From Clostridiales bacterium (GTDB lineage: Bacteria; Bacillota; Clostridia; Lachnospirales; Lachnospiraceae), in NCBI GenBank assembly GCA_018366495.1, contig JAGZHZ010000039.1, positions 1-19,728 on the forward strand: a DNA stretch of 19,728 nt, given 5' to 3'. A program made the translations under genes and the position numbers. The notes under the pieces were generated by a model. That model did not search any database. It saw only the letters and a list, made by a program, of their open reading frames with translations, and was not told where the DNA came from. Below are positions 1-5,860 of this stretch, one piece after another (the first letter of the stretch is position 1; every line of letters starts with the position of its first letter).

Positions 1-21
1 ATCCAACTGAGCTACAGACTC
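1..21 (-). tRNA. partial tRNA (5' end only)
   Basis: Read on the minus strand, the window edge holds the first 21 bases of a tRNA: a seven-base acceptor strand starting GAGTCTG, then T8-A9, the D-stem GCTC and the D-loop start AGTTGGAT. The anticodon lies outside the window, so the isotype cannot be read; the D-arm resembles many Arg and Lys tRNAs. It is the distal member of a cluster with the Gly and Pro tRNAs, in the same direction and only a few bases apart. Confidence 0.7.
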
Positions 22-25
22 AAAA

Positions 26-96
26 AGCGGGTGATGGGAATCGAACCCACGTATCTAGCTTGGAAGGCTAGTGTTCTACCATTGAACTACACCCGC
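26..96 (-). tRNA. tRNA-Gly (anticodon TCC)
   Basis: Minus-strand cloverleaf of 71 bases with acceptor pairs GCGGGTG/CACCCGC, a D-arm with GTTCAATGGTAGAAC, an anticodon loop CTTCCAA giving anticodon TCC (reads GGA), and a T-loop of the GGTTCGATTCC type. No CCA end is encoded. It sits between the partial tRNA and tRNA-Pro and probably shares their precursor transcript. Confidence 0.96.
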
Positions 97-110
97 ATAT
101 CAGGTTTGAA

Positions 111-185
111 TCGGGGTGACAGGATTCGAACCTGCGACCTCCTGGTCCCAAACCAGGCGCTCTAGCCAAGCTGAGCCACACCCCG
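111..185 (-). tRNA. tRNA-Pro (anticodon TGG)
   Basis: Minus-strand cloverleaf with acceptor CGGGGTG/CACCCCG, anticodon stem CCTGG/CCAGG, loop TTTGGGA with anticodon TGG (reads CCA), and T-arm GCAGGTTCGAATCCTGT. The discriminator base is A. It is the first gene after the promoter at 225-253 and so the proximal member of this tRNA cluster. Confidence 0.96.
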
Positions 186-224
186 TTGTTGACGCTTTTA
201 CGTTTCGTCCTCAACGCAAGTCAT

Positions 225-253
225 AGTATATTACAAACGTTTCCAAATGTCAA
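225..253 (-). promoter_or_regulatory. sigma-A type promoter of the tRNA cluster
   Basis: On the minus strand, a perfect -35 TTGACA (248-253), a 17-base spacer and -10 TATACT (225-230) lie about 40 bases upstream of tRNA-Pro. The near-consensus match fits a stable-RNA promoter. The spacer contains the palindrome-like GGAAACGTTT, possibly coincidental. Confidence 0.85.
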
Positions 254-308
254 CACTTTTTTTCAAATTTTTTTATTTTTTTTATTTATCTGATATTTAC
301 ATCAATTT

Positions 309-788
309 TTAAAGATAGTTGATCGTATAGTGCGCTTCTCCTTCTCTGTCTAATTCCATAATCATATAGCTTGGACGGTGGTTTTCCTGCCTTGGATAAG
401 AAATGCTTCCCGGATTCAGTACTGTAATCTGATTTTCTATCTCCAGAACAGGGCGATGCGTATGCCCAAACATCACAATGTCATATCCTCTTGCAACTGC
501 TTCCTGTTTCAGCATGGCTGTTCCCATAAATACATAATAATAGTGACCGTGCGTCAGCAAAACATTATATTTTCCGATCCGAATACTCTCTTCTTTCGGA
601 AGATCGCAGAAAAAATCATTGTTTCCTGCCACAATATGGACAGGACACGATACCATGGAGCGGATCAAATCCTCCTTCCCCTCCACGTCCCCTAAATGAA
701 TCAGCATGTCGATCGGCATTACTTTTTTTATCACTTCTTCCAGAGTTTTCACATTTCTATGGGTATCGCTCACGATCAATATCTTCAT
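309..788 (-). CDS. YfcE/MJ0936-family metallophosphodiesterase, short form
   Basis: A 159-residue calcineurin-like phosphoesterase of the YfcE/MJ0936 type, a small soluble metal-dependent phosphodiesterase family whose physiological substrate is generally unknown. All metal-binding motifs are visible: D8-x-H10 in SDTH, GD at 33-34 in HLGDVEG, GNND at 55-58, THGH at 79-82 and GHTH at 108-111, followed by the typical NPGSIS. The start ATG follows AAGGGGAAGAG. It is the last gene of the minus-strand operon beginning near 4585, 19 bases after rdgB. No terminator hairpin follows, so transcripts might run on into the co-directional tRNA genes. A second, longer member of the same family is encoded at 3944-4504 in the same operon, so the two are probably diverged paralogues. 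The family call is firm; the substrate is not. Confidence 0.92.
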   Translation of the reverse strand: MKILIVSDTHRNVKTLEEVIKKVMPIDMLIHLGDVEGKEDLIRSMVSCPVHIVAGNNDFFCDLPKEESIRIGKYNVLLTHGHYYYVFMGTAMLKQEAVARGYDIVMFGHTHRPVLEIENQITVLNPGSISYPRQENHRPSYMIMELDREGEAHYTINYL

Positions 789-807
789 TTTTTCTCTTCC
801 CCTTCTT

Positions 808-1416
808 TTACTTCTGCATATCCAGATAAACTTTTAATTTCTGTCTCATCGCACGCAGTGCTTTTCCTCTGTGGCTCAGTTCGTTTTTTTTCTCTAAAGA
901 TAATTCTGCTGTACTACAGCCATATTCCGGCAGATAAAAAATCGGGTCGTATCCAAATCCATTCTCTCCGCGCTCCTCATACCCGATTCTTCCTTCAATA
1001 GTGCCTCTTGTCGTGATTGTTCTTCCATCTGGAAATGCTGCTGCCATTGCACAGACAAACCGTGCCGTTCTTTTTTCATCCGGCACTTCTTCCAGTCTCT
1101 GAATCAAATTGGCATTTTTGATATGATAAGAAGTATTCTCACCCATATAACGTGCAGAATAGACTCCAGGCTCTTTGTTCAGCGCATCAATTTCCAGCCC
1201 TGAATCATCAGCAAGCACCAGCTCTCCTGTCATTTCGCAGATCGTTTTTGCTTTGATCACTGCATTTTCTTCAAATGTCGTCCCATTTTCGTCAATATCT
1301 GCCGCAATTCCTGCTTCTTTCATCGAGATAACCGGAATTTCCAGATCTCCCAAAATCATTTTTATTTCTTTCATTTTTCCTTCATTTCCTGTTGCGAAAA
1401 TAATTCTGTCCGCCAT
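808..1416 (-). CDS. rdgB: XTP/dITP diphosphatase (RdgB/HAM1 family)
   Basis: A 202-residue RdgB/HAM1 nucleotide-sanitising enzyme that hydrolyses non-canonical purine nucleotides (dITP, XTP, ITP) to the monophosphate and pyrophosphate, keeping deaminated purines out of DNA and RNA. The N-terminal FATGNEGK (7-14), the ADDSGLEIDAL block (69-79), the GFGYDPIF block (153-160) and C-terminal SHRGKAL (181-187) are the family signatures in the usual order, and the length is normal for the family. It lies 15 bases after the C1 peptidase gene and 19 bases before the small YfcE gene, so it is in the middle of the operon. The pairing of rdgB with a YfcE-type phosphodiesterase gene is common in Firmicutes, which supports the assignment. 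Confidence 0.97.
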   Translation of the reverse strand: MADRIIFATGNEGKMKEIKMILGDLEIPVISMKEAGIAADIDENGTTFEENAVIKAKTICEMTGELVLADDSGLEIDALNKEPGVYSARYMGENTSYHIKNANLIQRLEEVPDEKRTARFVCAMAAAFPDGRTITTRGTIEGRIGYEERGENGFGYDPIFYLPEYGCSTAELSLEKKNELSHRGKALRAMRQKLKVYLDMQK

Positions 1417-1431
1417 TTTCTGTTCTTCTCC

Positions 1432-2760
1432 TTATTCTCTCTCATCTGCATAAACTTTTAAGCAAAGATTGCTCTGATAATTTATCTCTGTATTTGTCCA
1501 TACAAATCCATTGGAACTGATATATCCCTCGCCGTCTGACAAGTCAATATAGCTTTCCCTTTCTGTGCTTTTGTATTCCACCGCTACCGGAAAATCAATG
1601 TCGGGGGTGGAGATTTCAACAATGACTGCAAATCGCTCCCCTGCCTCTACAGCAATTTCTTCTTCCAGCGGTATCGTATAAAATCCTTGATTTGCAATTT
1701 TTCCTTCCGTATATGTCTTCTTCAAAACTAAATCGATCGTACTCTCATAATTATTAATTACATATACTTTATATTCCGTGTTTTCTCCCAGCGCATAAAA
1801 ACCAACTGCTTTCAGGTTCTGCGCAGAATCGGCTGTATAGATATTTGCAAAATAACAGTCTTCTTTCTCATATCCAAGCTGTCCTACCCATCCGCACAGA
1901 TCGGTCTGATACAGATTATCATAATTGTCTGCCTGCTCAATCTTGGTATATACTACACTGTTCTCTCCGATCTTGGCGTCTTCATAAGATACATAGAAAA
2001 CACCATTATCCGCAAATTTTGTTCCCCAACTGTTCTGACAGATAAAAGCCCCATCCTGTGTCACACCGTTCTTGAAATTCTCTGCCGGATAGTCATCGTC
2101 CCATCCAATAATCAAAATATCATGATTTGCCGCCTCCACTATCGGATAAGAATAGGCATACGTCTCTTCATTATAATAATCTGAGACACTGTTAGAAGAT
2201 CTCAGGTCCATATAAATCGAAGTCTGCACTGCCCCATAGCGGTATACTGCTTCCTTGATTTTATCATATTTTTTGTCTTTAAAAATCTGAATCTCCTGAA
2301 CGTGTCTGACAGCATCTAAATGGTCTGGAGAATATAGATCTCCATAAGGGTCGTCCTGTTCCAGGACAGGTCCCTGCCACGATGTCAGATACGCCATCAC
2401 CATTGTATAGTCTCCGCCATCATTTTGAGATCTGCCAAAGCTGTTTCTCAAAGACATATGATCCGGTGCAAATTCCAGATGTTCTCTTGGCATCATCGAA
2501 GATTCCAGTGCGGAAGATGCCGCAATCGCCCAGCATGTCCCTAAATCTCCCTGACTCCTCACAGACGGCTGCTTTCCTGTCTCTCTTAAATCATATTTTC
2601 TTGGAAGTTTTTCTGTAAAGATGGCTTCTGTTTCTTCCTCTGCAACGATCACATTTTTCAGTCCCGGAATCTCAGGAACTTGAATCCCCATATACTGAAG
2701 TATTCCATATGTGCAAAAAAACATAATCATCACAATCAGAATATGTTCTAATCGTTTCAT
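1432..2760 (-). CDS. C1 (papain-like) cysteine peptidase with C-terminal lectin-like domain
   Basis: A 442-residue extracytoplasmic cysteine peptidase. Residues 5-26 form a hydrophobic segment (uncleaved signal anchor or signal peptide). The papain-like catalytic domain (about 52-265) opens with LPRKYDLRETG and has the four expected catalytic positions: Q70 in the oxyanion-hole motif SQGDLGTCW, C76, H213 in ANHDILIIGW and N243 in QNSWGTKF. There is no obvious pro-region before it. Residues about 285-440 resemble the lectin-like beta domain often fused to clostridial C1 peptidases; that part is inferred from position and general character. The start follows TTTAGGAG. It sits between two intracellular housekeeping genes (rlmL-like, 23 bases upstream; rdgB, 15 bases downstream). 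The substrate is unknown; extracellular protein or peptide is the natural guess. There is no sortase motif at the C-terminus, so attachment would be through the N-terminal anchor. Confidence 0.9.
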   Translation of the reverse strand: MKRLEHILIVMIMFFCTYGILQYMGIQVPEIPGLKNVIVAEEETEAIFTEKLPRKYDLRETGKQPSVRSQGDLGTCWAIAASSALESSMMPREHLEFAPDHMSLRNSFGRSQNDGGDYTMVMAYLTSWQGPVLEQDDPYGDLYSPDHLDAVRHVQEIQIFKDKKYDKIKEAVYRYGAVQTSIYMDLRSSNSVSDYYNEETYAYSYPIVEAANHDILIIGWDDDYPAENFKNGVTQDGAFICQNSWGTKFADNGVFYVSYEDAKIGENSVVYTKIEQADNYDNLYQTDLCGWVGQLGYEKEDCYFANIYTADSAQNLKAVGFYALGENTEYKVYVINNYESTIDLVLKKTYTEGKIANQGFYTIPLEEEIAVEAGERFAVIVEISTPDIDFPVAVEYKSTERESYIDLSDGEGYISSNGFVWTNTEINYQSNLCLKVYADERE

Positions 2761-2783
2761 CCATTTCTCCTAAATTATCGCCG

Positions 2784-3932
2784 TCATCTCTTTCCTTTCG
2801 GCGGCTCTGGACCTAAAAATTGATAGAAATACGTCTTTATCATTCCATTATAAATTTTTCGGTTCTTATCTGCTTTCTTTCCGATATACTTTTCTGCATC
2901 TTCATAGCTTGTAATTACATATTCTGACCAGGAATCCAGCCTTTCAAAACTTTCTCCGATCTGCCTGTACAGTCCCGGCAGATTTTCTTTCTCTTCAATT
3001 CGCTCTCCATATGGAGGATTTGTGATGATAAATCCGTATTTCTTTGGATGGTTCAGTTCGCTGACTGCTCTTTTCTGGAAATGAATCAGATGATCCACCC
3101 CGGCAAGGCGGGCATTTTCCCTCGCCGCTCGGATCACATTCTCATCAATATCATATCCCTGAATATCGGTCTCCACATTGAGATCCATCATCTCTCTCGC
3201 CTCATCCGCCACATCATACCAGTGCTTCTTCGGAATCAGGTTTGTCCATTCTTCAGCTAAAAATGAGCGGTTAATTCCAGGAGCTATGTTTGCTGCCATC
3301 ATAGCAGCCTCAATTGGAAATGTTCCACTTCCACAAAACGGATCTACCAGAATGCGATCTTTTTTCCACGGTGTCAGCAGGATGAGCGCAGAAGCCAGCG
3401 TCTCCGTGATCGGCGCTTTTGCCGTCCACTTTCGATATCCTCTCTTGTGCAGAGAAATTCCGGAAGTATCAATTCCAATTACCGCCTCGTCTTTCATGAA
3501 TGCAACACGAATCGGATATTGTGCTCCGCTCTCTTCAAACCAAGAGACATGATACTTTGTCTTCAGTCTCTCCACGATTGCTTTTTTCATGATCGACTGA
3601 ATGTCAGATGGGCTGAACAGTTTGCTCTTAATGGAATTTGCTTTTGCCACCCAGAATTTTCCATCCTTTGGGATGTACTCTTCCCATGGAAGCTCTTTTG
3701 TTCTCTCAAATAATTCGTCAAATGTCTCCGCATGGACGCTTCCCACTTTCAACAGGATTCTCTCCGCAGTGCGAAGAAAAATATTTCCGTATACAATCGC
3801 TTCCGCATCGCCAAAAAAAGTTACTTTTCCATCTTCCACATGGCTGATCTCATATCCCAGATCCAAAATCTCTCTTTTCAGCACACTCTCCAGCCCAAAA
3901 TGACATGGTGCAATCAGTTCCATCATCTTCAT
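2784..3932 (-). CDS. rlmL: RlmL/YpsC-type 23S rRNA guanine-N2 methyltransferase (THUMP + MTase)
   Basis: A 382-residue class I SAM-dependent RNA methyltransferase matching the RlmL half of the E. coli RlmKL enzyme and B. subtilis YpsC, expected to make m2G in 23S rRNA. A THUMP-type RNA-binding region covers about residues 45-155. The methyltransferase domain has the SAM-binding motif DPFCGSGTFPIEAA (197-210), the acidic QGYDIDENVI segment (258-267) and the catalytic NPPYGER motif (305-311). There is no second RlmK domain. The start is preceded by AGGAGATAATAGG; an ATG three codons later (before ELIAPC) is an alternative. It lies 11 bases downstream of the yfcE gene and is presumably cotranscribed. 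The enzyme class is firm; the exact target base is inferred from the family. Confidence 0.93.
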   Translation of the reverse strand: MKMMELIAPCHFGLESVLKREILDLGYEISHVEDGKVTFFGDAEAIVYGNIFLRTAERILLKVGSVHAETFDELFERTKELPWEEYIPKDGKFWVAKANSIKSKLFSPSDIQSIMKKAIVERLKTKYHVSWFEESGAQYPIRVAFMKDEAVIGIDTSGISLHKRGYRKWTAKAPITETLASALILLTPWKKDRILVDPFCGSGTFPIEAAMMAANIAPGINRSFLAEEWTNLIPKKHWYDVADEAREMMDLNVETDIQGYDIDENVIRAARENARLAGVDHLIHFQKRAVSELNHPKKYGFIITNPPYGERIEEKENLPGLYRQIGESFERLDSWSEYVITSYEDAEKYIGKKADKNRKIYNGMIKTYFYQFLGPEPPKGKR

Positions 3933-3943
3933 CCTATTATCTC

Positions 3944-4504
3944 CTATTCTCCTGCATTCTTATTCAGCACCAGCTTTCCTAATTCTTCTCCCTCCAGGGT
4001 TTTGACTATAAATGTCTCGTCCTCCAAAACAGCATAGCTTGGTGGATTTCCGCCTTTTGGGATCGAAATGGAACCGGGATTTACCTGATAAAACTGTCCC
4101 ATTTTCTCCGCTTTCCATATATGGGTATGTCCATACAACAGTACATCGCCTTCCTTCATCGGTGGAAGATGTTCCGGATTATAATGGTGACCATGCGACA
4201 TATAGATTGTCCGGCTGCCGCACAAGAAAAATCCATAATCAGCAAGAACAGGAAACTCCAGTACCATCTGGTCTACTTCTGCTTCACAATTTCCTCTCAC
4301 TGCATAAATGCAGTCTTTCATTGGATTCAGCATGGCAATCACCTGCTTTGGATTATATTCTTTAGGCAGATCATTTCGTGGTCCATGATATAGGATATCG
4401 CCCAGTAAAATTAACCGCTGCGCCCCCTCTCTCTCATATGCCTCCAGCATCTTTTTGCAGTACCATGCTGATCCATGAATATCGGATGCAATCATAAATT
4501 TCAT
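3944..4504 (-). CDS. yfcE: YfcE phosphodiesterase
   Basis: A 186-residue metallophosphoesterase, close in length to E. coli YfcE (184 residues), a Mn-dependent phosphodiesterase active on model substrates with unclear physiological role. Metal ligands are visible as D8-x-H10 in SDIHGS, D36 in LLGDILYHGPRN, N72 in VRGNCEAEVD, H104 and H106 in SHGHHY, and H126/H128 in YGHTH. The GDILYHGPRN insert is characteristic of the YfcE proper subgroup and is absent from the shorter paralogue at 309-788. The start codon directly abuts the stop of a tiny in-frame ORF (4505-4576) and its GGAGG ribosome binding site lies inside that ORF, 11 bases before the ATG. It is the first full-length gene of the operon. 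Confidence 0.94.
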   Translation of the reverse strand: MKFMIASDIHGSAWYCKKMLEAYEREGAQRLILLGDILYHGPRNDLPKEYNPKQVIAMLNPMKDCIYAVRGNCEAEVDQMVLEFPVLADYGFFLCGSRTIYMSHGHHYNPEHLPPMKEGDVLLYGHTHIWKAEKMGQFYQVNPGSISIPKGGNPPSYAVLEDETFIVKTLEGEELGKLVLNKNAGE

Positions 4505-4576
4505 CTATTTTTTATCCTCCACTTCTGTTCCGTCAGACATCTGTCCTTCAGGCACAAATATCTGTGTGTGTCTCAT
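4505..4576 (-). CDS. possible 23-residue leader ORF upstream of yfcE
   Basis: Minus-strand ORF of 23 codons, starting ATG AGA CAC and ending GAT AAA AAA TAG, with an AAGGAAAGAG ribosome binding site six or so bases before the ATG. Its TAG stop is immediately followed, in the same frame, by the ATG of yfcE. The promoter at 4592-4620 would start transcription only about ten bases before the ATG, so this would be the first thing the ribosome meets on the operon mRNA. The peptide is hydrophilic, with an acidic/lysine C-terminus, and I recognise no homologue. It could be a translated leader, a translational-coupling device, or chance. It may also be the remnant of an N-terminal extension cut off by the amber codon, though the YfcE after it is full length. 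Confidence 0.35.
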   Translation of the reverse strand: MRHTQIFVPEGQMSDGTEVEDKK

Positions 4577-4591
4577 TTGTCTCTTTCCTTA

Positions 4592-4620
4592 ATATTAATG
4601 CCACTGTAAACTCCTGTCAA
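4592..4620 (-). promoter_or_regulatory. probable promoter of the yfcE-rlmL-peptidase-rdgB operon
   Basis: On the minus strand a perfect -35 TTGACA (4615-4620) and a weaker -10 TAATAT (4592-4597) are separated by 17 bases. Transcription would begin near 4585, giving a very short leader before the 23-codon ORF. No terminator separates this point from the upstream rhodanese gene, so read-through from that gene is also possible. Confidence 0.55.
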
Positions 4621-4643
4621 TCATTTTAAATTTCACTTTTTTC

Positions 4644-4955
4644 TCAGCGGTAAGATTCCAGATATCTGCCTCGATATGCGTGGATTCCTCCTACAACAGT
4701 TTTGACATGGTATCCTTTTTCTGCGAGTTCCCGTGCAGCCATCATACTTGCAGATCCTCTTGCACAGTACAAAACCAATTCCATGTCAACAGGAAGACTG
4801 CGGCACTCTGCCAGACGATAATATGGGATATTGACCGCACCTTTAATATGGCTTTCCATATATTCATCCGGCATACGCAGATCAATGATAAAACAATTTT
4901 TCTTATGAATCAGAAAATCCAGATCTTTTGCTGAAATCGTCTCAAAGTCTGACAT
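4644..4955 (-). CDS. single-domain rhodanese-like protein
   Basis: A 103-residue single rhodanese domain, a small cytoplasmic sulfurtransferase fold that carries sulfur as a cysteine persulfide. Residues 24-44 hold the typical IDLRMPDEY...HIKGAVNIP segment, and the active-site loop is C64-ARGSAS, a CxxGxxS loop of the six-residue type usual for sulfurtransferases. The C-terminal GGIHAY motif is also typical. The start ATG lies 12 bases after AAGGAG, slightly far but with no better alternative. It is transcribed leftwards towards the yfcE operon, with 67 bases to that operon's ATG-proximal ORF. Upstream is the structured spacer described separately, which may be its 5' leader. The acceptor of the sulfur is unknown. 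Confidence 0.9.
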   Translation of the reverse strand: MSDFETISAKDLDFLIHKKNCFIIDLRMPDEYMESHIKGAVNIPYYRLAECRSLPVDMELVLYCARGSASMMAARELAEKGYHVKTVVGGIHAYRGRYLESYR

Positions 4956-5054
4956 TATTTCTTCACACTCCTTCCTGTTGTATTGTATGTATTTTTTTCA
5001 TTTTTTGTTCCTGCATTTTTATACATCAGAAATTTTGAAAAAAATATCTGATAC

Positions 5055-5159
5055 TAGGAAAAGCCAGGTAGGGGAGCTACCTGGCTTTTCGAGGGGAGTA
5101 TAAATAATTAATAAGGGGTTCGTAAAAAAAATTATTGAAGGGTAAATTCTTTTTACGGT
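5055..5159 (-). ncRNA. candidate C-rich small RNA or long structured leader
   Basis: Between two divergent genes (rhodanese leftwards, the 66-residue ORF rightwards) a minus-strand promoter at 5164-5192 would start an RNA near 5159. That RNA would contain hairpin 1 (arms 5144-5157 and 5121-5133, loop ACCCTTCAAT), a single-stranded AU-rich linker with the patches AACCCCTT and ACTCCCCTCG, and hairpin 2 (5058-5090, perfect 14-bp stem, loop CTCCC) followed by a short U run inside the stem end. Four exposed C-rich patches are typical of Gram-positive regulatory RNAs that pair with G-rich ribosome binding sites (RsaE/RoxS, FsrA as known examples). No ORF overlaps it. The alternative is an about 200-base 5' leader of the rhodanese gene. 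Based on reading only; no fold was computed. Confidence 0.4.
5058..5090 (-). terminator. strong perfect hairpin, possible terminator
   Basis: A perfect 14-bp inverted repeat (5058-5071 and 5077-5090) with a 5-base loop; AAAA and TTTT form its outer pairs. On the minus strand TTTTC closes the stem, with a seven-T run a further ten or so bases on, so it is a plausible but not classical terminator. It does not lie at the 3' end of any recognised protein gene, which is why an RNA gene was proposed. Confidence 0.45.
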
Positions 5160-5163
5160 CTTC

Positions 5164-5192
5164 ATTATAATATATATTAAAGAAAAATGCAA
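5164..5192 (-). promoter_or_regulatory. strong minus-strand promoter in the divergent spacer
   Basis: On the minus strand -35 TTGCAT (5187-5192), a 17-base spacer and a perfect -10 TATAAT (5164-5169). Initiation is expected at about 5158-5160, around 200 bases upstream of the rhodanese ATG and directly at the start of the two-hairpin segment. Confidence 0.65.
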
Positions 5193-5275
5193 TATAAAAT
5201 TAAAAAACTTTTAAATTTTAAGGAAATTATTCTCATCTTCGTCAACAGCCGACAAAAATCATCACAAAAATGATA

Positions 5276-5305
5276 GGTATAAAATTATATTTTTTTGTAA
5301 TAATA
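5276..5305 (+). promoter_or_regulatory. possible sporulation-type promoter of the 66-residue ORF
   Basis: Upstream of the plus-strand small ORF there is GGTATAA (5276-5282), 15 bases, then TAATAATA (5298-5305). This vaguely resembles forespore sigma-F/sigma-G promoters (GnATA-type -35, CATnnTA-type -10). The surroundings are very AT-rich, so a chance match is quite possible. Confidence 0.2.
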
Positions 5306-5346
5306 AATTCTGTAATAATTATTAATATTTAAGGAGGAACTTCAAA

Positions 5347-5547
5347 ATGAACAAAAATACAAATTCCCCATCAAACAAAACATCCAATGCAAAAAACTGT
5401 CATACGCACGCTGAATCCAACAGTGCGAAATCCAGCAGCAAAAATTCTTACGCCCAGTCCAAAAACAGCGCCAAAAATCATGCTGGGGACATTCAGTCTG
5501 AGCAGAATTGTTTCCATGATGAATATGGTAAAAACAGCGGAAGATAA
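5347..5547 (+). CDS. Asn/Ser/Lys-rich 66-residue protein of unknown function
   Basis: A short plus-strand ORF with an excellent ribosome binding site (AAGGAGG, 5331-5337, nine bases before the ATG) and a strong terminator 56 bases after the stop, so it is very probably a real monocistronic gene. The product is strongly hydrophilic, with no membrane segment or signal peptide, and is dominated by Asn, Ser and Lys; the repeated small units KNS/SAKN/SKNS suggest an unstructured, repetitive protein. It has two Cys (near residues 18 and 55) and several His. Such composition is seen among small spore or coat-associated proteins of Clostridia, and a faint forespore-like promoter precedes it, but I do not recognise a family and the spore link is only a hypothesis. 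It is one of only two plus-strand genes here. The antisense ORF over it has no comparable start signal. Confidence 0.7.
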   Translation: MNKNTNSPSNKTSNAKNCHTHAESNSAKSSSKNSYAQSKNSAKNHAGDIQSEQNCFHDEYGKNSGR

Positions 5548-5602
5548 CGTACTATCTGCCTTTCTTCCCGCATAACATCTTGTCAGAAAATATTGGAACA
5601 AC

Positions 5603-5636
5603 AAAAAACCTGCTGATTTTTTCAGCAGGTTTTTTT
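5603..5636. terminator. bidirectional intrinsic terminator
   Basis: A-run, then ACCTGCTGA, a five-T loop, TCAGCAGGT and a T-run: a 14-bp stem flanked by six A and six T. It terminates the 66-residue ORF on the plus strand and, as the hairpin is followed by six T on the minus strand too, also the tRNA-Val/tRNA-Met transcript coming from the right. Confidence 0.92.
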
Positions 5637-5638
5637 AA

Positions 5639-5712
5639 TAGCGGAAGGGAGATTTGAACTCTCGACACCACGGGTATGAACCGTGTGCTCTAGCCAACTG
5701 AGCTATTCCGCC
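5639..5712 (-). tRNA. tRNA-Met (anticodon CAT), elongator type
   Basis: Minus-strand cloverleaf: GGCGGAA acceptor, D-arm GCTCAGTTGGCTAGAGC, anticodon stem CACGG/CCGTG, loop with CAT, and T-loop TTCAAAT. The first acceptor pair is G·U and the second T-stem pair reads A opposite C, so the fold is slightly imperfect. An initiator would have an unpaired first acceptor base and the GGG/CCC anticodon stem; neither is present. An Ile tRNA with modified CAT cannot be fully excluded by eye. It is the distal member of a pair with tRNA-Val and ends right at the terminator. Confidence 0.9.
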
Positions 5713-5724
5713 ATTTTAAATTTA

Positions 5725-5797
5725 TGGGACCTATAGGGCTCGAACCTATGACCCTCTGCTTGTAAGGCAGATGCTCTCCCAGCTGAGCTAAGATCCC
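5725..5797 (-). tRNA. tRNA-Val (anticodon TAC)
   Basis: Minus-strand cloverleaf of 73 bases with acceptor GGGATCT/AGGTCCC (one G·U pair), D-arm GCTCAGCTGGGAGAGC, anticodon stem TCTGC/GCAGA with loop CTTACAA (anticodon TAC, reads GTA), and T-arm CATAGGTTCGAGCCCTATA. Discriminator A, no encoded CCA. It is the proximal member of the Val-Met pair. Confidence 0.96.
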
Positions 5798-5831
5798 ATA
5801 TCCACAAGTGTTTCTCTCAACTTGCTTCATC

Positions 5832-5860
5832 ATTATAAAATGAATTGATCTAATTGTCAA
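5832..5860 (-). promoter_or_regulatory. perfect consensus promoter of tRNA-Val/tRNA-Met
   Basis: On the minus strand TTGACA (5855-5860), exactly 17 bases and TATAAT (5832-5837), both hexamers at full consensus, about 35 bases upstream of tRNA-Val. This is what a strong stable-RNA promoter looks like. Confidence 0.92.

Noticed and set aside
4956..5346. Known metabolite riboswitch in the rhodanese leader
   Set aside because: I could not match the two-hairpin layout to any class I know, such as fluoride, guanidine, SAM, TPP or glycine; it is reported only as an unassigned RNA candidate.
5371..5604. Minus-strand ORF of 77 residues over the Asn-rich small gene
   Set aside because: It is antisense to a gene with a far better ribosome site, would start inside the terminator side of that gene, and has no credible start signal of its own.
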